Below, piece by piece: positions 48,262 through 57,581 of a DNA stretch of 64,000 nt. Origin of the DNA: Hymenopus coronatus. Lineage: Eukaryota > Arthropoda > Insecta > Mantodea > Hymenopodidae. The position numbers and the translations under genes are program-made. Every line of letters begins with the position of its first letter. The first letter of the stretch is position 1. The notes under the pieces are model-generated. The model did no database searches and was not told the origin of the DNA. It saw nothing but the letters and a program-made list of their open reading frames with translations. Where the stretch lies: positions 95,958,501 through 96,022,500 of the forward strand of contig CM060883.1 of assembly GCA_030762935.1 (NCBI GenBank). Reading direction: 5' to 3'.

Positions 48262-48489
48262 GTTGATCTGATGAGCTATAAATCAATGCTTAAGCCCACG
48301 CATACGTAGTCTTAAGCAAAGGCTTAAAACTTAACTTTGGAATGAAAATCTGTATAAGACAATGCTTAAGACTGGGCTTAAAATAAACCATGACTATGAA
48401 TTCGGCCCTAAGTCTTGTTTTTCTAATCACTGTCTTAAATCATTGCTTTTCTCTAATTTGAGAATTCTGTACTAGTATTTCATCACCAA

Positions 48490-49700
48490 TAATTTCTTTG
48501 CCCCTCTCCTTGTCTCAATGTGGGCTATATCCATCACTGCTACACAGGGTAACTCTAGTATTTCCCTACAAAACAAAATTACGAACCATACACTTACCAA
48601 CAAAAGCTCAAGTAGATCAGGTGATCAAAAGTATGTTACAGGAAATTATCAAGGCAGCAAAAGAATCTTCTGATATGGATCCTATTGTGTGGGTTCAAAA
48701 GAAGAATATTAAGTTACAGATGACCCTCGATGCCAATTCTTTCACCATTTCCCATAATTTCCCACCTGAAATTGTGGATTTGCTATCAAAACATACACTT
48801 GCTAAGCTAAGCATTTTTCTGTGATAGATTTGGCAAATCAAGCCAGATGAAGTAAGTTTCCTTCATCCATTCTCGATGAGTTTTCTCATTCAAAAGATTT
48901 GTGTTTGACTTTGCCAATAGCAATTCCGCATTGCTATGCAGGTTGTACACCATTTTTGGTATTACCCTTAATGATTTTATATGAAGTTACGTAGATAACT
49001 CTTTGATTTTTAAAACATTTGTATTATATTTTGAAGACATTTGGCAAAAGTAAAATGACTGAGTCTTAAAAGTAAATAGAATTTTTAGGGTATTTAATCT
49101 CAAAAAAAGGTTTAAGACCTGATTCCCAGCATGTTGAGGCAACACAAACCTCACGCCTCCTAAAAATTTGAGACAATTAAGACACTTCTTTGGTGTTTTG
49201 CAATACAGAGCTAGATTTTTGTACAATTTTGCCAAAGAAATCACAGCTTTAAAATATTGCTTAAGAAAGATGTTAAATGCCATGGGGAAAAGCTAGCATC
49301 AATTGGCTTTTAAAAGGGCAAAGGAATTATTTAAATCTATCATTTTGTTAGAGGTACCTAATTACAAGCTACCTTTCCATACTTTTTCAGACGCATCTGT
49401 AACATCTTACAGCTGTGTGTTTTGTCAGTTTGATGAGAAGAACGAAAAACATGTCATTGCTACTGCATCTAGGTCGTTCTCTAAAATTGAGAGCAATGCA
49501 AACTGAGTAGAAATTTTGCTTTGCAAAAGTTTCAGCTGTACATTTATAATCACAAGGTGATTGTACATACAAATCACGTTCATTTATCTTTTACGCAGAA
49601 ACACAAGCTTGCGTTTTATTCACGAGATTATATCGAGCCATTTAAAAATTGTACATTGGACAATTCAATTTTAGGTCTGTTTTTATTATATTCAATATCT
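48490..49700 (+). pseudogene. Ty3/gypsy pol relic (RT to RNase H)
   Basis: Plus-strand frames start PYKTKLRTIHLPTKAQVDQV, then MDPIVWVQKKNIKLQMTLDA and FPPEIVDLLSKHTLAKLS, giving the RT start. Near 49090 LGYLISKKGLRPDSQHVEA corresponds to the 'FLGHxISxxGxxPxxxxVxA' block after the RT palm. From 49303 KRAKELFKSIILLEVPNYKL, SDASVTSYSCVFCQFDE and HVIATASRSFSKIESNAN match the RNase H-type 'DASxxGxGxVLxQ...xxxYSRxLxxxExNY' region. The RT catalytic YxDD block is deleted or unreadable. LTRs were not identified. Confidence 0.75.
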
Positions 49701-50024
49701 TTTCAAAATTTTCTAAAATTTTTCCTATGAGGAAAATAAATAGTAAATCCATTTGAACAAAATTTTAAATGATTATCTTCCCAAGTATGGGATTAAATTA
49801 TTATTAAATATAATTGCACTGGAAATGTGTCAACAGAAGCTGATATGACCTATCTGGTAATCCTGTGCAAGAATTGGCAAGAGTGGATTTCTTCACTTTG
49901 GTCGGCAAGATTTGCAGCCACCATCATTACCTACCACCTGCATTAGTTGCACCTACTTGACATACATTGAAGTTCACTAATTACTGTGTTTTGTGCTGCA
50001 TGTGATTCTTTTACATGAATAAAA
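49701..50024. other. No recognisable feature
   Basis: AT-rich junction between the gypsy and hAT relics. Confidence 0.45.
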
Positions 50025-50565
50025 AGTGAATGGGAACTCAAAAAAGCACAAAATCCAATTTGAAAACAGAGTTTTCAAGGAAAGCTAGCAAATTGACAAT
50101 TACTAACAATGGGAAACTTCAATGTTTTGGTATGCATTAACACTGTGTCTGTATCAAATGAGTATATAAACAACATTTATGCATTGGCTGGTGACTTCAA
50201 AAAGAATTTAAAGCAGCAACAGATGAGTTTAGTAAAGCATTACAAAATTAGTCTTTTTCTCTGTCTCTCCTATGCTGTGTTGGTTGAGCAAAAAACCTTC
50301 ACTGAAGGTAGCCTGGCTATGAAAATGGCAAAGGCTTTCGGAGATGCTGAAAGAAAGACTGAGAAATTTGAATCTGTGCCATTTTCTAACCAAACTGTAC
50401 AGAGAAATGTCACTGACATAAAGAACAACTAGAAAAATTGCTGATGAAAATGGTTAAAGAAAGCACACATTTCTTGCTGTCTTGCTTAAAGCACTAACCA
50501 ATCAGATGTGAGTCAATTATTAATAGTTTCATGCAGTACTTTGAAGAAGTATTTTACAGTTTTAC
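50025..50565 (+). pseudogene. hAT (BED-finger type) transposase fragment
   Basis: Frames read KKHKIQFENRVFKESWQIDN, which matches the 'KRKVDxENRxFxExWTxxY' start of BED-finger hAT proteins. The finger itself is missing. Then come SYAVLVEQKTFTEGSLAMKM and VPFSNQTVQRNVTDIKNN, corresponding to 'AKxGKPFxEGEFxKxC' and 'ISLSxxTVxRRIxDI'. A short VSQLLIV block (compare 'DxxQLxIFIR') follows near 50510. This is a different copy from that at 57582. Confidence 0.65.
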
Positions 50566-51130
50566 ATGGAACTGTTTTCGAAAATTTTGGTTTTCTTAAA
50601 AATGGCTCTAACGATTTTTATTAAAATTTTGTATATTAAAGATATTTACCCGACTATTAAAATGTATATCTTGAATTTTCTGGGAATAGCCTCTGAAGAC
50701 TACTTTATTCTGGATGAATTTTATAAAATTTTGCATAACTGCTAAACTATAAGAGATGGACAAAAACTTACAACATAGAAAATGTAGAGCATGTTAAAAC
50801 ACACTATTTATGTTGTATACATTTTTTTTCATGGAGTTGATCATTTTTTAGATATTTCTTGTTTTTGGTTTCAGCTGTGAAAAACTATATTTTTCTCATA
50901 CAGGAGTTTGTCAACTCCTGTCCATATAAACAAAGGAACTTCAGTCACATAGCAACCACCTTTTGACTATCACTTTAACCTATGGTACTCCCTTATTTCG
51001 CTTCTACTTACAAGCAAACAAGTAATAAGACTAATATTTTCTCGATTACTATGGAGTAAATAGAAGTATAAACTTTTTAACAATAATTTGTTGCAGAGAT
51101 GTAGAGAAAGTCATGTGAATGAAACACATC
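50566..51130 (+). repeat. Palindrome-repeat family, copy 8 (5'-truncated)
   Basis: Holds the body (GAATTTTCTGGGAATAGCCT at about 50675) and the right terminus GTAGAGAAAGTCATGTGAAT near 51121. The palindrome and its module are absent, and the left edge abuts the hAT fragment. Confidence 0.75.
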
Positions 51131-51292
51131 AGATTTTTTATTATATTATCAATGTGTTTTTTCCATGTTAATTTTGTATAAAAAATAAATACGTGATTCT
51201 GTGAGAGTTTTTCCATTTAGTTAAAGGGAAATATTTATCGGTTTCTTCCTTTGTGTAAATAGTTGATAATTTATAAATGTAAACAGAAGCCA

Positions 51293-51555
51293 GTAACAGT
51301 GAAGCAACACAAATATTAATATAACGATTAATAGTTGCAACAAATCTTCACTTATCTTTTGGAATCCTTGGACTAGTTACGCATTAAATCTCAACATAAA
51401 TTACAAATTTGTAAATAAACAACATCAAAAACCAGACCAAAACTGAGACCAAAAGGAAATTTATGTTGAGAATGCAATAGATTTATTGCAAAACTAGTCC
51501 AAGGATTGCAAAAGATAAGTGAAAATTTGTTGCACCTATTAATTGTTATATTAAT
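51293..51555. repeat. Foldback element, copy 1
   Basis: About 90-bp arms (51314-51412 and 51463-51555) are inverted repeats of each other, sharing ATTAATATAAC, CACTTATCTTTTG, AATCCTTGGACTAG and CTCAACATAAA. The loop is about 50 bp. The arm sequence is shared with the larger foldback at 62812-63371, so this is a dispersed family. One end extends with AGTAACAGTG in both copies. Confidence 0.8.
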
Positions 51556-52012
51556 AGTTGATAATTTGTTTTCTGTGTAATAATTTTCATTAAATTACTA
51601 GGTGTCCAATTCTGTAATGTTGTGAAGATTGTTGTGCTATATTTATTAATTGTTGATTTTGATTTTTTTGGTTTAGAATTCCATAAGACTACATCATCTG
51701 CAAACATTAAGACTTTTGATTTTATTTTTTGTAATTGATGTGGAAGATCATTGATATAAATATTAAAGAGTGTAGTACTAAGGATACTGCCTTGAGGTAC
51801 GCCACGGTGTGTCTGTTGATATTTTGATAATTTATCATTACATTTAGTAGCAATAAAGCGTTGAATAACGAATTCACTGATCCAATGTAACATTTTGCCT
51901 TGGATTCCTAGAATTTTAAGTTTATCAAGTAGTTTATATCTCCAAATACAATCATATGCTCCTGAAAGTCAATAAATATTGCTAGAGTGTCTTCCTTTTT
52001 ATTAAATGCTTT
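51556..52012 (-). pseudogene. LINE RT segment (3' part of an inverted insertion)
   Basis: Minus-strand frame: AIFIDFQE then, after one frame change, AYDCIWRYKLLDKLKILGIQ, TKCNDKLSKYQQTHRGVPQG, SILSTTLFNIYINDLPHQLQ and KVLMFADDVVLW. These are RT blocks 3-5, with FADD as the catalytic motif, of a Jockey-like LINE. The segment starts at about 52005, exactly where the plus-strand segment of the same kind of element begins. The right-hand piece ends with the RT block that precedes AIFIDF. Confidence 0.8.
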
Positions 52013-53400
52013 TTGATGTCAACCTTTATCCACTATTGTGGTGCTGGTACCAACCCTGACCTACTTTTAGTATCCTCAGATTTATACTCATCAACTTCCA
52101 AACAAATCTTAGAAGATCCAGGCTCAGGACACAGAACTATAATTGCCACTATTCAACTTGAAAAGAAAAACTTAACTCCTATAAACCATAAACCTAGATG
52201 GGATTTTAAAAAAGCAAACTGGAAAGATTTTACAAATTAATTAGAAACCAAATTTGAAACACCAGTAAATGAATCAACAAAATCAAATAAACTAAACAAT
52301 TGTATGTGATACAATTTTGAAAACAGCAAAAAAATACATACCAAGAGGATTTACTAAAAACTATAAACCCTTTTGGAACTCACAACTAGACAAAATGAAA
52401 AAAGAAAGAGACCAGGCCAAAATTGTAGCAGAAAAAGTGTAAAGATCTGAAAGAAGTACAAAATTGGAGAAAATTAAGTGCTCAATTCAAAGGAAATTAA
52501 TACCAAAAGAGAATAAAGAAGCTTGGCAAAACGTAGGCAACTTCAAAACCCAATGGACCACGGCCTACAAGCCCGGAAAATTCTTTCTTTAATCAAGACG
52601 CCGGCCGTGAAGGCCTCAGTTTGTACACCAAAAGAGAACATTTTAATAATTTTCTACAGAACATGGACTATAAAAAAGATGCACATAAAGCATATAGATT
52701 CATACATAACATTCAAAACAAGAAAGACAATAAAAAAATACCTTTTATTTATAATAGTAATATAATTACAGATGATAATGAAACAGCTAATAAATTTAAT
52801 AAATACTAAGCTTAATACCTATAAATTATCTGCAAATACTAAAAAAGAACAAAAAAGTATAAAGAAAAACATTAAAGAATGCATAAAATCAACAACTAAA
52901 CTTAAAGATAATATAATCAGGAATTCAATATTAAAGAATTGAACATTGTAATTAATAACTTAAAATTCAAAAAATCTCCGGGACCTGATAATATACATAC
53001 TAAATTCATCTAACATCTGGGAAAAAATAGCAAAATTAAGACTCCTAATCTCTATAATTTGTCATGGAATACAAAAGTACCAGATGAATAGAAGAAATCA
53101 TTAATAATAACTATTTTGAAATCAAACAAACCAGCAGAAAATGTTTCAAGTTATCATCCAATAGCACTTACCAGCATATTAGCAAAAATCATGGAAAAAA
53201 TTATTTCCAACCGTTCAAATTGGTTTCTAGAAAAAAATAACTTAATTTCAACCAAACAAGCAGGATTTAGAAAACACCATTCAACAAATACACATCAATG
53301 TGATCCACACAAAATATTAGCATTATGTTCCCTTTTTCTGCCCAACAATGAAAGGCAGGCATTAAGCAATCAACATGCGGAAAATAATATTAGTTAATAC
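52013..53400 (+). pseudogene. LINE endonuclease end and RT start (5' part, inverted)
   Basis: The plus strand reads FIHYCGAGTNPDLLLVSSDL and GSGHRTIIATIQL, the end of the endonuclease domain ('SDHxPI' region). Then come PRWDFKKANWKDF, then YIPRGFTKNYKPFWNSQLDK and the linker. Near 53140-53320 YHPIALTSILAKIMEKIISN, then STKQAGFRKHHSTN, correspond to RT blocks 1-2 ('YRPISLLxxxxKxxEKxI', 'QxGFRxxxST'). The middle (about 52640-53000) has many frame breaks. The piece ends just before the RT block found on the opposite strand at 52005. Confidence 0.75.
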
Positions 53401-53733
53401 TCACTTTAGGCACAAAAACACAAGTTTTGAATACTGTACAAAGCAGTTTATACTCATTAGATTACATGTCATCATCAATATTAGACACTTTTTCTGTACA
53501 GTTGTTTCTTGAAGGAAATGTTCTATTGACTTTCCTCACCAATAAATGGATATAAATTTCTAATATTGTTCACTTTATGGCTCTTAATGACAGCATGCTG
53601 ATGTTCTGAAGGATGGATGTTTTTGTAACCATGGTAAATACTCGTAAGTATTTGTAAGGAGTGCAACATGGTAATAATATTGTGGTGTTATGACCCATCT
53701 GGCTTGTATTTCAGCATTACACACTTTTGAATT
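53401..53733. other. No recognisable feature
   Basis: AT-rich junction; no motif. Confidence 0.45.
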
Positions 53734-55200
53734 TTAAAAGGATACTCTTTGCAGAAAATATGTACTCAAAAGAGCATTCCAGTCTGCATCAAACATTACA
53801 ATAAATGGTGGCATTCGACACAAAACAATTAATTCTAGGTGAGGTTTAGCGGTTGTGATGATACTTTTCTTTTTGATAGCAGGCTTAACTTTGTCACACT
53901 GTGTCCACGTACTGGAAAGAGTGTTCAATGGTAACATTGTTCACACGCGAGAACATCACTTTATCCTTATTTTGGCCGCCAGCAGCATCTGATACAAAAT
54001 AATATGTCACACTGTGTCCACATACTGGAAAGAGTGTTCAATGGTAACATTGTTCACACGTGAGAACATCACTTTATCCTTATTTTGGCCGCCAGCAGCA
54101 TCTGATACAAAATAATATGTCACACTGTGTCCACATACTGGAAAGAGTGTTCAATGGTAACATTGTTCACACGCGAGAACATCACTTTATCCTTATTTTG
54201 GCCGCCAGCAGCATCTGATACAAAATAATATGTCACACTGTGTCCACGTACTGGAAAGAGTGTTCAATGGTAACATTGTTCACACGTGAGAACATCACTT
54301 TATCCTTATTTTGGCCGCCAGCAGCATCTGATACAAAATAATATGTCACACTGTGTCCACATACTGGAAAGAGTGTTCAATGGTAACATTGTTCACACGT
54401 GAGAACATCACTTTATCCTTATTTTGGCCGCCAGCAGCATCTGATACAAAATAATATGTCACACTGTGTCCACAGACTGGAAAGAGTGTTCAATGGTAAC
54501 ATTGTTCACACGTGAGAACATCACTTTATCCTTATTTTGGCCGCCAGCAGCATCAAGTAGAAAATAATATGTCACACTCTCATACTTGGACAATTCCTTC
54601 AAGAGGCAATCATTAACAAAGGATATGACTGAATTAGCATCCTTTTTTGTTTGTGCTTCTAAGATATATTATATTAGTATTGTGGAAATGAACATTAAAC
54701 ATGGATATCCATAACAGCTTTCTGTAAAACTGACTTGTAATATTCAACTTTTTTGGTATTGGCAAATTCTGTGCATAACCCTATACAGGACTGACTGTTT
54801 TTGCCTTCATTGAGGAATCCCCTTTTTATAGCAAAATATTTTTCTACTTTTCTTTTGTGAGTTAAATAGTTTTGCACATTCATTACGAATACTCTGAAAT
54901 TTGGTTTCATATTTAGTACAGAAATCACATGTCAGTTTTGGGTTTTCAGAATGCAAATCGATACTTTTGCCAGAAATATTTAAAGTAGGTACTCTGTTTC
55001 ATGGTCAAAGTTTTTCCTGTTGATTCCTTAAAATATTTCTTAAGCATCTCACTTATTGTTTTTACATTTAAATGTGGATCATCAAAGTAACTGCAGTTAG
55101 ATTTGCTCTGACTTTTCTTGTCAGAAATTGAATGCAGTTATTTCCCACACGCTAGGATCTAACTTCAATGGTCTTCAAAAGTAGCATTCTGTATGCAGAT
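53734..55200 (-). pseudogene. Decayed transposon-like gene with a DAAGGQNK motif
   Basis: Minus-strand frames, upstream to downstream: KYETKFRV-type segment and KVEKYFAIKRGFLNEGKNSQ, then YYKSVLQKAVMDI (54928-54695), then YYFLLDAAGGQNKDKVMFSR (about 54575-54515), and after the tandem array AKPHLELIVLCRMPPFIVM (to 53734). 'xxYSDxCGGQNxNxxMxxxL...' preceded by a charged helix is a pattern I know from dispersed insect genes that behave like transposons. I cannot assign a superfamily name. Many stops and frameshifts. Confidence 0.45.
53892..54569. repeat. Six-copy tandem array of a 113-bp unit
   Basis: Copies begin at 53892, 54005, 54118, 54231, 54344 and 54457, each exactly 113 bp, with a partial copy after 54570. 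Differences are few: mainly CACGTGAG/CACGCGAG and CCACGTA/CCACATA/CCACAGA. The unit includes the segment that encodes the DAAGGQNK motif of the surrounding relic. 113 is not a multiple of three, so the reading frame is lost after each copy. Confidence 0.95.
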
Positions 55201-56215
55201 GTTAAACAAGAAGGAATTTTTGGCACACCTTGAACTCCAACTATCTCAGTTTCTACAGCAAGGTTTTTGGTTAATTGTGAGTCATAAGGCTGGCAAGTAA
55301 TGAATCTTGAGTTCCTTTAGAACTACTAAACCAAATAGGTCTTCTTGGCATTCTTTAGTAAACCTTTCATTATTATAACATTTTCCTTGCAACATTCCCT
55401 TACAGGCTCAAATATTTTAGCTTCTATTATTTTATTAGAAGCAGTGATAAACTGCCTAATGCGCCCTTTTCCTTAACTCTACTCATATGTTTTATAGCCT
55501 TTCTTTCACCAGTCTGCTCAGAAAATGATGATTCATGAGTCGTTATCCATGTCCAAATCCAATGAACTAAATATTTTAAGTAAATGAAAAGTGCATTACA
55601 TAATATTCATGTTAGACATTATGCAGCAGTATTAATTGCTTTGATATATACTCATAATATATTAATTACATTTTTCATAAAAACTGAATGAAGTATGAAT
55701 ATTCACCAGCTTTTTGCTATAACACAACGAAAACAGCAATACAGGAAACACCTCTCATCACTTCCTGTTAGTAATATTGTTGTCCCAGTGTTTGAAACAA
55801 AAATTGCACAGATTATATAAAACATGGAGGTTTAAGTTTCAGATGTATTTTAAGCAATTAAACTAATTTAATCTTCAACTCTTGTTTTCATTTAAACTAT
55901 TGTTCCATGCTGGTACCTCAGAAATATTGAACTGTGGCCCTCGAGCCCTGAGATGATAGAAACCAAAGTGGTCCTTTGTGTGAAGGCAACTTAAGCAGCT
56001 TGCTCTTTAGAACTATATAGCTTAGGAAAACCATGTCTTTTCTTATGACGACCTGACAGAAAATTAGGAGAACGTGCAGTGACCATTTAGATAGCCAAAG
56101 CAATGAATATTATACTTTTTAAATAAACAATAGTAAATCAAGAAACACGCCTGTCGATGAAAATCACAACCAGTAATAGTGTAAACCAAAAAAATGAATA
56201 TTAAGATAAAAAATC
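55201..56215. other. No recognisable gene
   Basis: AT-rich. The part next to 55200 may be further N-terminal remains of the preceding relic, but it is not readable. Confidence 0.45.
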
Positions 56216-56605
56216 TTAACTATTCCATTCATATGACTTTCTCTACTTGTTTTGCATACAAACTATGTTTAATTCAATTTAAACTATTCTTAGTTCATGT
56301 TAATCCAGAAAAACATTAGGTACCAGAATTGGTCTTATTACTTGCTTCCTTGTAAGCAGAAGGGAAATATACTAGACTAAAGCAACAGTCAAATGTTTTA
56401 AAAAATGGTCAATATGTGAACAATTGAAGTTTGGTTCGCTCTGCATTGCCAGTAAAAAAAAAAGAGGGATCAAATAAAAGGTGACCCTGTTTGAGAAAAG
56501 TTGAAACCAAAACAAGGAATACCTCAGAAATGGTTAACCATACAACAAAGATGTATATAACATAAATTGTGTGTTTTAATGAGATCTACGATAACAGATA
56601 AGAGA
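56216..56605 (-). repeat. Palindrome-repeat family, copy 9 (partial)
   Basis: The terminus CATTCATATGACTTTCTCTA is near 56226, with body to TGTGTTTTAATGAGATCTAC near 56570-56589. The palindromic half is lost. Confidence 0.65.
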
Positions 56606-56823
56606 TAACAATATGATCATATCTAAACTTTGTCTAGTGACTTTTGGTTGTGTGAGTGTGCTAACCTTCAAAAAACTAAAATTCTCTCTTCCACTCTCGC
56701 ACTTATTGCAATTGTTACCGAACCAGTGGTTGCTTCCCCTGAATGTATGCCACTCTTTCTATCTTCTTATAGAATGATCATTTTACAAAATATAGATAAG
56801 TAAGAATTAGCAAAGATTTTTAC

Positions 56824-57145
56824 CTTGTATGCGCAAATTCCTGACATTCCAAAGCAATGCGCTCAACAAAATGCACATGCTGTGGTGTAGAGCATACAAA
56901 GAGAATAATTCCATCACGTGCTGCTATATGAGCAGTAAAATTGAGGGCTTCTCGTAAAAGGCTTGCTGTCAGATCAAGATTGAACACAACATGATCTAAT
57001 CTTGTTCCCAATATGAATGGCTTCATGTAATTATCCAGGGAACCTTCACGATGACCGAGATGCACTTGAGCTTCAAAAAGATCCTGTGTTGTAAACAGCT
57101 CGTGGACACCAAAGTAATCTGGGTGCTGCAATGCATCTAGTTCCA
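56824..57145 (-). CDS. MRPS2: Mitochondrial ribosomal protein uS2m, internal exon
   Basis: A 322-bp exon on the minus strand lies between acceptor TTTTACAG (57146 side) and donor GTAAAA (56823 side). It encodes HPDYFGVHELFTTQDLFEAQ, VHLGHREGSLDNYMKPFI, LGTRLDHVVFNLDLT, ALNFTAHIAARDGIILFVCS and ECQEFAHTR. 'HxGHxxxxxxxxMxPFIxGxRxxxxIxDLxxT' is the S2 rRNA-binding region. It begins in phase 2 (two bases of a split codon), so at least one further coding exon lies upstream, probably beyond the window. No stop codons. Gene order and splice phase link it to 40115-40427. Confidence 0.93.
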
Positions 57146-57581
57146 CTGTAAAATAAACAACAACTACTTTAGTACTTTGGTAATTAAATGACTTTCCTAA
57201 GCAATTACTATAAAATAAAAAGTAGTAGTGAAGCAAGGTTGGCTTATTGCACGCATTCAATATATAGGTCGGATGCATTCTCTTTTTTATGAATAAACCT
57301 AACCAATCTCTAAAGCACTGGTTCCCAAGGGTGTTGCGAGATATTTCGACAAAGCAAAACAAATTACTGTCTACTTAAGCCAAAAGTCTTGTAAGGTCTT
57401 GAAATAAAATAAGTCAAATTAATTACTCTCATGCACGACAGTGGTCGATTCATTTTGATGATTCAGTTATACTAGTGTCTGACATTTCCTGCCCAACATT
57501 CCCGAGACTTCGGCTTATTAATATACAAGTACTGGCGCCATTTTCAATTGTTTTCTTCGCATTGATTCTCAGTGTTTAGCT

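Larger units (their letters stand above)
41130..48408. mobile_element. Full-length PIF/Harbinger element, 7.3 kb
   Basis: Termini are inverted repeats GGGCCGAATTCATAGTC at both ends (41130-41146 and 48392-48408), flanked by the 3-bp target duplication TAA (41127-41129 and 48409-48411), as expected for PIF/Harbinger. Inside are two convergent genes: a Myb/SANT-like protein on the plus strand and a DDE transposase on the minus strand, with stop codons only 2 bp apart (45618-45620 and 45623-45625). Both are spliced. CTTAAG hexamers sit close to both ends (41170, 41191 and 48289, 48311, 48365), candidate binding sites. The transposase looks intact, so insertion may be recent. Confidence 0.95.
40428..56823 (-). 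other. uS2m intron filled with transposons
   Basis: GT-AG intron of about 16.4 kb between the two recognised uS2m exons. It holds a mariner relic, a full Harbinger element, gypsy, hAT and LINE relics, a foldback element and a tandem array. The host exon sequence on both sides is intact, which indicates tolerated insertions. Confidence 0.85.

Noticed and set aside
48412..48489. Right-hand continuation of the mariner relic beyond the Harbinger element
   Set aside because: Translation on the minus strand shows no mariner blocks, so the continuation could not be supported.
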